From positions 1-34,195 of IMG/VR virus record IMGVR_UViG_3300032236_000501: 34,195 bases of DNA; one strand, 5' to 3'. The notes under the pieces were generated by a model, which was not told the DNA's origin, did not search any database, and was given only the letters and a program-made list of their open reading frames with translations. A program made the translations under genes and the position numbers. The stretch is from a virus. This document shows positions 9,298 through 17,564 of this stretch, piece by piece; within the stretch, counting starts at the first letter, position 1; each line of letters starts with the position of its first letter.

Positions 9298-9645
9298 TTA
9301 ATTTTCTGTGGGGGCGTTTTGAATGCTTACCGCACGATTTTTATAATAGACAGCCCTTTGGAGACTGGCTACAAACTTGTCAACTCCAGCGATCATATGG
9401 GCGAGTGCTACTCGCTTACAATTGTCATCTGGTGAGTGTCCGTTAATGCCGCTAAGTTCGTCTGCTATGTCAAACTTAAAGTGGTGTACAAAAAGTGCAA
9501 AGTCTTTATTGGCTAATAAATTCTCTGCTCCACTACCATAAGTCTTAATGGCATCCAGTTGTCCTGGCGACATTGTCTTAATTCTATTTATATCAATTCT
9601 TGGTTTGGCGTTAAAAGCCGCCGTCAATTCCTCATCAATAATCAT
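9298..9645 (-). CDS. Small unknown protein between portal and scaffold
   Basis: I do not recognise this 115-residue helical protein. Its N-terminus has an IDEELTAAFNAKP segment, and the middle contains FALFVHHFKFDIADELSGING. The ATG at 9645 follows the portal stop by 18 bp with an AGGAA site, and the stop is 11 bp before the scaffold ATG, so it is co-translated with head-assembly genes. Genes in this slot are often head accessory or assembly factors. No transmembrane segment is evident. A TATAAATAG-like stretch lies inside its early coding sequence, near 9587-9595, and is probably coincidental. Confidence 0.6.
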   Translation of the reverse strand: MIIDEELTAAFNAKPRIDINRIKTMSPGQLDAIKTYGSGAENLLANKDFALFVHHFKFDIADELSGINGHSPDDNCKRVALAHMIAGVDKFVASLQRAVYYKNRAVSIQNAPTEN

Positions 9646-9663
9646 TTCAATTCCTAAAAAAGT

Positions 9664-12009
9664 TTAATAGTTTGTTGCTTTATGTTGCTTGATTAGAGCA
9701 ATGGCATCTAACTGTTTGCCAGCACTAGTTCCACTAACATCAGCATTGTCTTTATTAGCCTGTGCCATGGCACGAGCCGCATCAGGATGTTGTCCTTGTA
9801 TCTTGGCCATGATCTCTTGTGTACGAGCATTGTCAAGATCAGCGGCTGCTTTGGCTTTGACTTCATCTGGGCCAGGTTGTTTCTGACTTGCTGCCTGCTG
9901 TGCCTGCTGTACCATCTTCATTACTTCATCTTCAGTTAACAAATAGGTATTGGCATCTTTGACGCCCAAGACATACATCATATCTTCATAGGGGCGGCGC
10001 ATCTTCTTGAAACTTTCTGGTGTAATGGCATTCATTTGCACACCTTGAGCAACTTCTTGTGTCAATCCTGTTTGTGCCTGTTTGATAGCCTGGATACGCT
10101 GTAGGCTGTTTTCTTCTGAAGCCATACCTACTGCTAGATCAATGTGTATGATCTTGCGTTCGCAGAAGTTCATGTCATCAAAGTTTTTAGCATCTAAGAA
10201 CACAGGCTCTTTGTTGGGATTGAACTGCTGTGCTAGTTTCTTAACACCATAATCATCACCATATTGAACTAGTGTACGCCATACTAACCATAGAGCATCT
10301 TCTAGGCCTTGAGCACAATTCTTAACAATGTTGTCTTGTATCAATTGGTTTGGTCCCATGGCTAACTGTAGTTTAGCACCACTGTTACCTGGGCTCATAA
10401 CTTCTGGAGTAAATGTGTCTGTAGGTGTAGTCATACCTACCAAGGCCATGATGTCTTGTTGTAAGCGGCTCATGGCAGTTTCAACAAATGACAAATTACC
10501 ACTTGGTGCTGGCATTGGATATACATCCGTTGCTGGGTCAAACTTGCTGTCTAGAATAAAGATAGCGGCTTCACCATCCTGTAGCATTTCAAAGTCTACG
10601 CGATCTGGTTTAACACCTAGGCGTGGTGTGGCTGTTAGCAGGCCTAATTGAATCTCCGCTCTATGAGCCGCAGTCATATATTCCTGTGCAGGAACTAGCG
10701 ATTCAGCCAAACTCATTCCGTAGAAGTTTTGTGGTAAGGGGCGTGGACACATGTTGGCCACTGGGATAAACTCAACCTCACGGGCTGAAATAATATATTG
10801 ACCACTGTAGATAATTTCAACACATTCCAACTCACCATCATTGTCAATGTCATAACGGTTCCATGTGGTTAGAACTGTGACTTGACGGGCTGTGGGATCC
10901 TGAGCCGCATAACCTGTGCTGGGTAAGCCATTGATTGGCACTGAATCACGAGCGTGAATAGCAAGGTTATTGAGAAGGGATCCAGCCTGATATGCGCCAA
11001 CATTACTGTATTCTGCGAACTCCATGAACTTCTCAAGATTAATGTCAGGATAGCGTTCATAGGCTTCTTGTATGCTCATAGGATCATAGAAACCGCAGAA
11101 GTCTTGTTCCTGAATGTTAATGATAGTTGGGTTGCACATCCAATAGTGCTGTGCTATTGGACGGAACTTGATGTTTAGGTTGTAGCCAGTTAGTTTGTAT
11201 TCTGCTTCAAATATGGTGTTGCGTGCCACTGATTCATTTAGTGCGGCTTCACCTTCTTCAATGGGTGTGTTTTGATCTGCTGGCAGTGCTGGTGCTTGTA
11301 GTGCTTCTTCATCGCCATCAGCATGTGCTTTGAGTTTGTCAAACACATTGTTTAAAAGATTTTCTTGGCGTTGTTGGTCAGCACCTTGATTCCACTGTGC
11401 AGTTTCTTTCATGACCTGATCAACATCTACCTTGACTTTACGCTTCTTGGTGCGTAGGGCTGTTAGTCCAGCGTTGGCTGCTTGTGCTTCAAAGGCCTGT
11501 AATTGGCTTTCTGTACCTGTGGTTTTGACATAGCGTGTGATTAGTTCACGATCAGGGCTGATCATCATTTCGCCATTCTTGTGTAGTAGGGCGTCCATGA
11601 TCCAATGCTGTAGAATAAAGTGTGGATCATTGTTTTGGTTTACCAACTTGTGTACCATTTCAGTGGCCTGACGAGCAGCCGCTGTGTCATCTTCGTTATC
11701 AGGCACAAACTCAAAGTTGATCTCACCGTTCTGCATTAGGCCCTTAGAGATCACTGCTGTTGAATAATCCACTGAGGGCTTTACCACAGGGTGAATATAG
11801 TCAATACCATTAACAGGCTCTGTTGATTGTGTGACAGCAAGATTCAGATAGTGATAGTCGCTGGCCCTGTTAATATTATTCTTGGTGGCCAACAAGCGTA
11901 AATTGGCAGCACATTTCTGATCCATAATACGCTTTAGATGTAGGAAACGCTCCATGCGTCCTGTTGGGTTATAAACTTCTGATACTACGAAATGGCTCTT
12001 ATCAAACAT
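9664..12009 (-). CDS. Portal protein (P22-type)
   Basis: The 781-residue protein is the likely dodecameric portal through which DNA enters and leaves the head. Length is close to P22 gp1 (725 residues). The central block PLPQNFYGMSLAESLVP followed by AAHRAEIQLGLLTATPR is typical of P22-type portals, and a TPTDTFTPEVMSPGNSG segment precedes a long helical stretch. The C-terminal region (about 690-781) is Gln/Ala-rich and helical, fitting the P22 barrel. It sits directly after large terminase and before scaffold, the expected order. The ATG at 12009 follows a TAGGAAA site, with a TATAAATAA box 25 bases upstream of the start. Confidence 0.88.
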   Translation of the reverse strand: MFDKSHFVVSEVYNPTGRMERFLHLKRIMDQKCAANLRLLATKNNINRASDYHYLNLAVTQSTEPVNGIDYIHPVVKPSVDYSTAVISKGLMQNGEINFEFVPDNEDDTAAARQATEMVHKLVNQNNDPHFILQHWIMDALLHKNGEMMISPDRELITRYVKTTGTESQLQAFEAQAANAGLTALRTKKRKVKVDVDQVMKETAQWNQGADQQRQENLLNNVFDKLKAHADGDEEALQAPALPADQNTPIEEGEAALNESVARNTIFEAEYKLTGYNLNIKFRPIAQHYWMCNPTIINIQEQDFCGFYDPMSIQEAYERYPDINLEKFMEFAEYSNVGAYQAGSLLNNLAIHARDSVPINGLPSTGYAAQDPTARQVTVLTTWNRYDIDNDGELECVEIIYSGQYIISAREVEFIPVANMCPRPLPQNFYGMSLAESLVPAQEYMTAAHRAEIQLGLLTATPRLGVKPDRVDFEMLQDGEAAIFILDSKFDPATDVYPMPAPSGNLSFVETAMSRLQQDIMALVGMTTPTDTFTPEVMSPGNSGAKLQLAMGPNQLIQDNIVKNCAQGLEDALWLVWRTLVQYGDDYGVKKLAQQFNPNKEPVFLDAKNFDDMNFCERKIIHIDLAVGMASEENSLQRIQAIKQAQTGLTQEVAQGVQMNAITPESFKKMRRPYEDMMYVLGVKDANTYLLTEDEVMKMVQQAQQAASQKQPGPDEVKAKAAADLDNARTQEIMAKIQGQHPDAARAMAQANKDNADVSGTSAGKQLDAIALIKQHKATNY

Positions 12010-12033
12010 TGTGGATTTCCTAAATGGTTGCAG

Positions 12034-12042
12034 TTATTTATA
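12034..12042 (-). promoter_or_regulatory. TATAAATAA box before the portal gene
   Basis: In the 64-bp gap between terminase and portal the minus strand reads TATAAATAA, 25 bases before the portal ATG. The hexamer where a -35 would lie reads ATCTGT, so it is not a normal sigma70 promoter. The same nonamer precedes the gene at 6755, and an octamer version precedes 31252. A small AGATAA/TTATCT hairpin overlaps the terminase stop codon just upstream. Confidence 0.4.
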
Positions 12043-12073
12043 TATTTTTCTGTTTAGGCACAGATAACGCTGA

Positions 12074-13693
12074 TTATCTCATTTCCAAGGGTCGCTTCCA
12101 TTGCGGAATATTTTCTTGTTTGCGTGCCTTGATGGCATATATGGCTTCACGGGCTTCTGCCATTCTCATCTGAGGATTCTTGTGATCGTAAGGCTCACTC
12201 CAGCGATTAAGGCAAGCCAACAGAGCATACCTGGCTGAGTCCAAGCAGTCGTCTGGATCACTGAAACGACCTTTCTCATCCACAAAATAATTCTTGGCTT
12301 CACGCAAAAATTCCACACAGTTTTCATTGACATGTAGGGTTCCTAGTTCTAACATTTGGCGCATGACATTGACGCCAAAACTTTTATGATTTGATACTTT
12401 GCCTTCACTGTCAGGTGGATTCATTATGGGCTGTTGAACCACATTGAGATTGTATTCTTCAAACAGTTGCCTTAGTGATAACGCTGACATTGTATAACGG
12501 CCTGCTGTGTTGGCATCACTGGGTAAGGCTATGGGACAGCCAAATACTTCTGGGCGCATTAGATGCTGTATCCAATTCACAGGTGCGGCTTCTTCTGTGC
12601 CTTTGACCACGATCTGACTGTGTAACCAGGCTTCTTGTTCTCGTGGATTCCAATACATCAATGAGATAACTGTTTTATCTCTAACCAAGCCTAGGTCTAG
12701 TGCAATCACACGCTCAATGTCATTCATTTCACGGAAGTTGAATTCACCAGTCTTGTAAGTAGGCCAATTGCGTATTTGGAACACAGCACCTTGACCCATA
12801 ACAGGCACACCTGCAATACGGGCTTCACGCTCATGTGGTAAGTAATCACGCTCTAATTGACGGCGTGTTTCATAGAGTAGGAATGGTTCACCCCAAGGGT
12901 CATATTCTGGGACATCATCCCAACTTACACGAATGTGTTCATAGCCTTCTTCTTCATACCAAAACTTTGACACTAGGCCGTTAAGACCTTTCAAAGGCGT
13001 AAATGAACATAGGACCTGTCCTTGTGTTGTGGCAGTACGAGTTACCAATTCACTAAACACATCATCTGGTGGCTGTTCATCAAAGACCACAAAGTCTAAT
13101 TTGAAACCCTGTAAGTTTCTAACTTCCTGCGTGTAGTTACCAAATAGCAAATAACTATTGGCACCTGAGGTATGTTTAATTTCTACACCAAGCACATTGG
13201 CGCCATCACAGCGCATGGTATCCTGAACAATGCAGTCACGGGGTATGGCACCTGTGCCCACCTGATCACGGATCTTGATGTCCTTGGTGCCTATGAGTTC
13301 ATCCTGTAGAACGCGGGCTACCTGTTCCCATCCCTCTCCCGCTACAAAGGCTGTAACAGGTTTATTGAAGCGGCGACCCTGCCACCAGTCAGGATAGAAC
13401 CCTGTGAGATGCATGGCAGTTTCATAACAGGTTGACACAGTTTTACCAATACGGTTGGCAGCCAGTATGCCTCTGCGTGGACTAAGACCTGTGGCAAAGA
13501 ATTCTTTTTGATGTTCAAATGGGCGGAAATATTTGAGTTGATTGAACCGCATGTCATCCGCTACACTTATAGCAAAGTCTTCAAACTTAGTTTTAGTATA
13601 AGTGTCAAACAACTGTAGGCTTTCTGGCTTTAGATTATGTTCATCGCATACCCAGCGCACAGCCCTACGCATGATAACATTTGAGTCAATCAT
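12074..13693 (-). CDS. terL: Terminase large subunit
   Basis: The 539-residue motor protein pumps DNA into the prohead and cuts it. The ATPase has Walker A AANRIGKTV (78-86) and Walker B FVVFDE (201-206). The nuclease half has three acidic clusters: ALDLG (Asp333), PSDAN (Asp393) and DPDDCLDSARYAL (about 479-491), the last two fitting RNase-H-like metal-binding sites. It belongs to the group with an NR-x-GKT Walker A seen in P22-like short-tailed phages, which usually package by headful cutting. The ATG overlaps the stop of the Ntn-hydrolase-like gene by 4 bases (ATGA), implying coupled translation. All catalytic residues appear intact. Confidence 0.95.
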   Translation of the reverse strand: MIDSNVIMRRAVRWVCDEHNLKPESLQLFDTYTKTKFEDFAISVADDMRFNQLKYFRPFEHQKEFFATGLSPRRGILAANRIGKTVSTCYETAMHLTGFYPDWWQGRRFNKPVTAFVAGEGWEQVARVLQDELIGTKDIKIRDQVGTGAIPRDCIVQDTMRCDGANVLGVEIKHTSGANSYLLFGNYTQEVRNLQGFKLDFVVFDEQPPDDVFSELVTRTATTQGQVLCSFTPLKGLNGLVSKFWYEEEGYEHIRVSWDDVPEYDPWGEPFLLYETRRQLERDYLPHEREARIAGVPVMGQGAVFQIRNWPTYKTGEFNFREMNDIERVIALDLGLVRDKTVISLMYWNPREQEAWLHSQIVVKGTEEAAPVNWIQHLMRPEVFGCPIALPSDANTAGRYTMSALSLRQLFEEYNLNVVQQPIMNPPDSEGKVSNHKSFGVNVMRQMLELGTLHVNENCVEFLREAKNYFVDEKGRFSDPDDCLDSARYALLACLNRWSEPYDHKNPQMRMAEAREAIYAIKARKQENIPQWKRPLEMR

Positions 13694-14646
13694 CGTGCCA
13701 GGTTACCGTATTTGCTGTAGGTGTCTTGCAGGATGTTGGCTTGTTTAGGCTGCGTCAATCCACTGTATTTTTTGCCAATGTCTGCCAAGGGATTGATCTG
13801 TTCTTCAATCTCAGGATCCTGCGTGTTAGGAAACATAAGTTCTCTGTTGCTTAGGATTTCAACCCATAGGTCATCCTTGTTTTGATTGATCTTCCAAAAG
13901 TCAATGTCTAACTTGCTTTGTATAGGGCGTAGATAAAATGTTTGATCCATGGGTATGATCATTTCTTGTGCAGTGGTACGCATCATCTTACGATCTGTTG
14001 TGGTGCGTAAAGGATTCATCTGCTTGTTTTTTTCTGGAGTTTGTGCTAGTTCATTAAGCAGTTCATTAGGTGTCTGTGCTTTGGCCAATGCTTGATATGC
14101 ATAACGCAAGCGGCTTTCACTGCTTTTACGACTTAGATCCTGTGCGGCGTTGACACCCATTTGATAACCAGCCCAAGGCAATAAGACGCCATGGTTGGTA
14201 CGGGCCACAACCTGTCCTGCAGGTATTTCTACAACCTTACTGTGATAGACATCATCACGATTACAGCCTTCAATCAACACACAGCGATCACGGTTGAACA
14301 CTATGGTGCTGCCAGTCATGCCTTCCTTGACCAATTTTTGGACAATGCTGTCAAAGTCCCGTAACTTCAAGGCTTCTTCAATGCGTAGGCCATCTGGACT
14401 GTCTTCTGTGGTACGCTTTTTAATTTCTTTTTCATCATCCATGACCATGAGGCTGGCTGACAACACACAAACGCCTGAGAGATTCAGTCCTTCCATATAA
14501 CCAGTCATGTCATCCTTCATTAGGAGACGATGTGGCTCTGTGTTGGTTAACAATAAAAAACTTAGTTCTGGAACATAGTTGCGATCGCGATTCTTGACGC
14601 CAACCCAACCTATGTCATGAAAATATTTGGCTGCAATTATACACAT
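13690..14646 (-). CDS. Ntn-hydrolase-like protein (C45/acyltransferase-type)
   Basis: The 318-residue protein starts Met-Cys, so removal of Met exposes Cys2 as the N-terminal nucleophile of the Ntn-hydrolase fold. The motif order fits penicillin acylase / acyl-CoA:6-APA acyltransferase (C45) relatives: Cys2, KNRDR at 18-22 (the usual RNxD arginine and aspartate), GLNLSGVCVLSA at 53-64, an IVFNRDRCVLIEG strand near 114-126, and TNH at 150-152. About 150 C-terminal residues beyond this core have no recognised match. These enzymes hydrolyse or transfer amide-linked acyl groups; the substrate here is unknown. It lies just before terL with ATGA overlap, so it is expressed with packaging genes. It has an AAAGGA site. 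Fold assignment is fairly strong; activity is inferred. Confidence 0.72.
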   Translation of the reverse strand: MCIIAAKYFHDIGWVGVKNRDRNYVPELSFLLLTNTEPHRLLMKDDMTGYMEGLNLSGVCVLSASLMVMDDEKEIKKRTTEDSPDGLRIEEALKLRDFDSIVQKLVKEGMTGSTIVFNRDRCVLIEGCNRDDVYHSKVVEIPAGQVVARTNHGVLLPWAGYQMGVNAAQDLSRKSSESRLRYAYQALAKAQTPNELLNELAQTPEKNKQMNPLRTTTDRKMMRTTAQEMIIPMDQTFYLRPIQSKLDIDFWKINQNKDDLWVEILSNRELMFPNTQDPEIEEQINPLADIGKKYSGLTQPKQANILQDTYSKYGNLAR

Positions 14647-14657
14647 AGTAGTTTCCT

Positions 14658-14891
14658 TTAATCTGGTTCTTTGAATTCTAAGCGTGTGAGACGGTCATGT
14701 AGGATCTTATTCATCTGCTGTAGGCCTATGATGGCGTTGGTTAGATGCTGTATCTGTGCTGCCATCTGTTCTAGCACACTGCTTAGATTCTTAACCTGTT
14801 CATGTACTGTGTCTAGATTATGTTCATGCACAGCATCACGCACAGTGAGTTCTTCTAGTTTCTGATAGGGATCCCAATCATTGTTGAACAT
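14658..14891 (-). CDS. Small coiled-coil protein upstream of the Ntn-hydrolase gene
   Basis: The 77-residue protein is almost entirely predicted coiled coil, with heptad hydrophobics from about residue 10 to 72 (LEELTVRDAVHEHNLD, then NLSSVLEQMAAQIQHLT), and no membrane segment or signal. Its ATG overlaps the end of the preceding gene by 14 bases. Small coiled-coil proteins in this slot could be assembly factors or terminase partners, but sequence alone does not decide. I do not recognise a family. Confidence 0.6.
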   Translation of the reverse strand: MFNNDWDPYQKLEELTVRDAVHEHNLDTVHEQVKNLSSVLEQMAAQIQHLTNAIIGLQQMNKILHDRLTRLEFKEPD

Positions 14892-15162
14892 CTTTGAGGC
14901 TAGCCCTTATTTGATTGATTTGATTCATGGCAGCGGCTAGACTACAGATTTCATCTGCTGATAAGATCCATGTGTCAGGGTCATTAGCGCGAACACCATC
15001 ACGCTTGTCCAAACCTAGGTGTAAGCGTTCTGTGATCAAGCGCAGTATGTGTTCGCACTGTCCAGGAAACTTCTCCAAGAAGGCTTCACGGTGAGCACCG
15101 TTGACCTTCTGGAGTATGCGTGTGTCCAGAACTTGCTTTTCAAAGTTCTTGGTTGAGTCCAT
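14878..15162 (-). CDS. Small unknown helical protein
   Basis: I do not recognise this 94-residue protein. It is helical and charged (HREAFLEKFPGQCEHILRLI, then LSADEICSLAAAMNQINQI). An upstream TTG at 15174 would lengthen it by four residues, but the ATG at 15162 overlaps the preceding TAA by one base (TAATG), a common coupling arrangement, so that start is chosen. No clear ribosome-binding site precedes it, which also favours translational coupling. It belongs to the packaging/assembly gene row. Confidence 0.6.
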   Translation of the reverse strand: MDSTKNFEKQVLDTRILQKVNGAHREAFLEKFPGQCEHILRLITERLHLGLDKRDGVRANDPDTWILSADEICSLAAAMNQINQIRASLKDVQQ

Positions 15163-15983
15163 TATGTTAACCAAGGATTCTCAATGGCGCCCTGATTGAA
15201 CTGTGTGAATGAACGATCAATCCACACTGACCAGAAACTTTGTGTGCGGTTAACACGCTTGCTTTCCATAAGCGTTCTCAAGCGTTGTCCCATCTTGGTG
15301 TAGGAGCCATCTGCATAGCGAACTGCCTGCTCACCTGTGCGAGGATCAATCCAAACATATTTCTCTGGGCGTGGGCGTCCATACTTGTCAACCTTCTCAC
15401 CAAAACTTTGTTTCTCTAAAGGGCCCATGATTTCATATGATATTGATCCATCACGATATGTTTTAAACTGGCAAACAACTTTGCCATCTAGGGCTCGCAT
15501 GTTGGCATCAGGATGTGGCACACTCATGTCGTGAAACACACTCATGACTTCACTGTTCTGTGGTAGTCGTGGATCACGCTTGGGTATTGGACGGATTGGA
15601 TCTTCTGGGATTAGATCATTGTTGTCTAGGTATGGATTGGCGCCTGTGATGTAGCGTGGATCAATGTCTTGATTCTTTAAGACTGCTAGAGCAATCTCAT
15701 ACTTCTTCTCAGGTGCTAGACCTTTTAGTTTAAGACTGACGCGAGTCTCATCAAACACAAACTTTTCCAACTCAGTGGCAGTGGGAAAGTCTGCTTTAAG
15801 GCCTTCTAGTGAGTATTCAATGGGTTCTGGTTTCAATGCGGCAACTGAAGTGATCTCTTCAATGGCGTCATCAAATTCTAGAACCTCTGGCTCTACTGCA
15901 AATGGTGCGGCTGCGGTGTCTTCTGGTGTTAGTGTTGGATCATCATTCCAAACATCTTGGGCTTTGCCTGTGGGCTTTTTCAT
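15162..15983 (-). CDS. Unknown protein of the packaging block, 273 residues
   Basis: I do not recognise this protein. The first ~70 residues are acidic and low-complexity (PTLTPEDTAAAPFAVEPEVL). The middle has a KKYEIALAVLKNQDIDPRYI helix and a Pro-rich linker (PEDPIRPIPKRDPRLPQ). The C-terminal half is mixed and basic, with WIDPRTGEQAVRYADGSYTK. Two ATGs are close together (15989 and 15983); the second has better spacing from AAAGGA and is chosen. It lies between a small basic protein gene and helical small genes leading to terminase. A role in packaging or virion maturation is a guess from position only. Confidence 0.6.
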   Translation of the reverse strand: MKKPTGKAQDVWNDDPTLTPEDTAAAPFAVEPEVLEFDDAIEEITSVAALKPEPIEYSLEGLKADFPTATELEKFVFDETRVSLKLKGLAPEKKYEIALAVLKNQDIDPRYITGANPYLDNNDLIPEDPIRPIPKRDPRLPQNSEVMSVFHDMSVPHPDANMRALDGKVVCQFKTYRDGSISYEIMGPLEKQSFGEKVDKYGRPRPEKYVWIDPRTGEQAVRYADGSYTKMGQRLRTLMESKRVNRTQSFWSVWIDRSFTQFNQGAIENPWLT

Positions 15984-16062
15984 AATCATTTCCTTTCAAT
16001 ATGAACAGGAGTTGCGGACACACTACCCTGGGAGTGCTATTCTTGGCGGAGAAGCCTAGTCC

Positions 16063-16308
16063 TTATTTTTTAAATTTCTTAACTGGCTTGACTTCATCAT
16101 GCACTGGTTCCAACATGGGATCATGCTTGGTATTAACACCTTCCCAGTTACGCATACCATAGGCACGCTTGACTTCATCTGCCAAATCTGCTCTTTCTAA
16201 TTTGGCTTCATGGAATGTGGCACGCTTGCCTGGACGGGCTGAAGCATTACCTACTGTGGGTCCACGACCATAATTGGTTTTCATTTCTCTTAGTTTTTCG
16301 TAATCCAT
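16063..16308 (-). CDS. Small basic protein
   Basis: The 81-residue protein is strongly basic (ends VKPVKKFKK) and carries GPTVGNASARPGKRATFHEA near residues 17-36. It has no membrane segment. The ATG at 16308 has an AAGGA site. Together with the basic small proteins at 16807, 16989, 17565 and 18049 it forms a cluster of small nucleic-acid-binding-like products upstream of the packaging genes. No family is recognised and the function is unknown. Confidence 0.6.
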   Translation of the reverse strand: MDYEKLREMKTNYGRGPTVGNASARPGKRATFHEAKLERADLADEVKRAYGMRNWEGVNTKHDPMLEPVHDEVKPVKKFKK

Positions 16309-16358
16309 TTTAGTATCCTTAGTTCTTTGGGTGCTTGTGACCGCAGATGGGGCATTCG

Positions 16359-16805
16359 TTATCCATTGATAGACTGAATGATAAAGTCAGTGCTGGCGAT
16401 CTGACTTGGTGGTTGCCAGTTGGTGCCATCCAGGGTATAGGCTGTTAGTTTGACTGTTGTGGTTGTGGCAGGTGTTATGGCACCACTTAGCGTTTGGCCA
16501 AATGGGTTTGGTCCTACCAATACTGCTCCAGTTGCCGCATTGACGATCTGATATACACTAGGTGTTGAACCTGTATACTGTGCATAGGCTGTCAACAAGA
16601 ATGTGATGCCAGGTTGTAGTGTGACAATTTCAGTGGCTAGGTTAACTGAAGCCGCTGTGCCTGTTGATACTGTGGCAGTGTCTAATTGTACTGTGCATGA
16701 ACTACCTGTTGACACAATGCGTGGAACACCTGTCTGTGGGAAGTCAATGATATACAAATTTTGATTCACAGAATTTGTTAGTGATAGTAGTGTGGTTACG
16801 GCCAT
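16359..16805 (-). CDS. Small beta-rich structural-type protein
   Basis: The 148-residue protein is Thr/Ala/Val-rich and beta-predicted with almost no charge in its middle (TAYAQYTGSTPSVYQIVNAA). This resembles small virion decoration or head/tail accessory proteins, but no family is recognised. A TTG-type start 30 bases upstream is possible; the ATG at 16805 overlaps nothing, lies one base after the upstream stop and has AAGGAAAAAAA before it, so it is chosen. It is interleaved with small basic genes, an odd position for a structural gene, which makes a decoration role tentative. Confidence 0.6.
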   Translation of the reverse strand: MAVTTLLSLTNSVNQNLYIIDFPQTGVPRIVSTGSSCTVQLDTATVSTGTAASVNLATEIVTLQPGITFLLTAYAQYTGSTPSVYQIVNAATGAVLVGPNPFGQTLSGAITPATTTTVKLTAYTLDGTNWQPPSQIASTDFIIQSING

Positions 16806-16806
16806 A

Positions 16807-16992
16807 TTATTTTTTTCCTTTACGAGCGATGGCAATCATCATTGGTTCTTTGTGCTTCAATGCTGACTTAACTTCATTTAGCACATGGTGGGCATTGGTC
16901 TTCTTGGCTTTGACCTTGGCCTTCATGTCCTTCTTGACAATGTCGCCACGATATGGACCAGTGCCTGTGCCTATGTTGCCAGTTGAAATCAT
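16807..16992 (-). CDS. Small lysine-rich protein
   Basis: The 61-residue protein is very basic (KKDMKAKVKAKK, and ends ARKGKK) with a short helical middle (NEVKSALKHKEPMMIAI). It starts 4 bases inside the preceding gene (ATGA-type overlap) and stops one base before the next ATG. Such lysine-rich short proteins are common hypothetical genes in environmental phages and may bind nucleic acid. No function can be given. Confidence 0.6.
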   Translation of the reverse strand: MISTGNIGTGTGPYRGDIVKKDMKAKVKAKKTNAHHVLNEVKSALKHKEPMMIAIARKGKK

Positions 16993-17171
16993 TTCTTGAA
17001 TCCTTTTAGGGTTTCTGCTAGACGGGCTCTCTTGCCTAGAACGCCAGGAGCCTTGGCAGCCTTGGCCAACTTCTTAGCAGGGATAGTCTTGCCCATTGGC
17101 ACACCCATTTCACGGTGTAGTGCGCCTGGATGTTTGACAGCATCCTTGATCCACATGTGTTTCTTTTCCAT
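16989..17171 (-). CDS. Small basic phage protein of the common HPGALHR type
   Basis: The 60-residue protein begins MEKKHMWIKDAVKHPGALHR and continues with GKTIPAKKLAKAAKAPG, a pattern I recognise as a widespread short phage protein of unknown role. It is basic and helical. An upstream start would extend it by 22 residues, but the ATG at 17171 has an AAGGAAGC site and lies just after the previous stop, so it is preferred. It sits in the cluster of small basic genes before the packaging block. Confidence 0.7.
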   Translation of the reverse strand: MEKKHMWIKDAVKHPGALHREMGVPMGKTIPAKKLAKAAKAPGVLGKRARLAETLKGFKK

Positions 17172-17172
17172 G

Positions 17173-17559
17173 TTAGTTGCTTCCTTGGTTTGGTTGAACT
17201 GGAGTGATGAACAAACCTTGTGTTCCACTTTCAGCAATAGCGGCTATGACTATGGTGCTGGTGAAGCCACCAAAATCAGCGCAGTCATCAACTAGTCTAT
17301 TTGGTAGGTAAATGGTAGGATTTGGCAATGCACCGTGTTGAATAGCGGCATCATAAACGCCAGCGCCACCCAATGCTGGGAAACTGACAAAGCATGATGC
17401 TGTTGAATTGCCTGTAAAGAATTTGATCTGTATTGGTTGTGCGCCATCATTTAAAAATTCCCAAGCGTTCACAGGAACATCACTTGAGACCACAATTGCT
17501 GTGCTGGTGGTACTGCCTGCTGAAAATCTATATGTTGGGCCTGCTGGAGTGTTTGCCAT
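17173..17559 (-). CDS. Small beta-rich protein, possible virion accessory protein
   Basis: The 128-residue protein is beta-predicted, low in charge and rich in Gly, Thr and Ala (YRFSAGSTTSTAIVVSSDVP, then SFPALGGAGVYDA). It contains the two-cysteine stretch C...DDCADFGG but no metal motif. It resembles the 148-residue neighbour at 16359 in composition. Head decoration or tail accessory function is possible; no family is recognised. The ATG at 17559 follows an AAGGAC site and the upstream stop by 5 bases. Confidence 0.6.
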   Translation of the reverse strand: MANTPAGPTYRFSAGSTTSTAIVVSSDVPVNAWEFLNDGAQPIQIKFFTGNSTASCFVSFPALGGAGVYDAAIQHGALPNPTIYLPNRLVDDCADFGGFTSTIVIAAIAESGTQGLFITPVQPNQGSN

Positions 17560-17564
17560 AATGT

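Noticed and set aside
9587-9595. TATAAATAG-like box inside the gene at 9298-9645
   Set aside because: It is in coding sequence and no gene starts within a usable distance, so it is probably chance from AT-rich codons.
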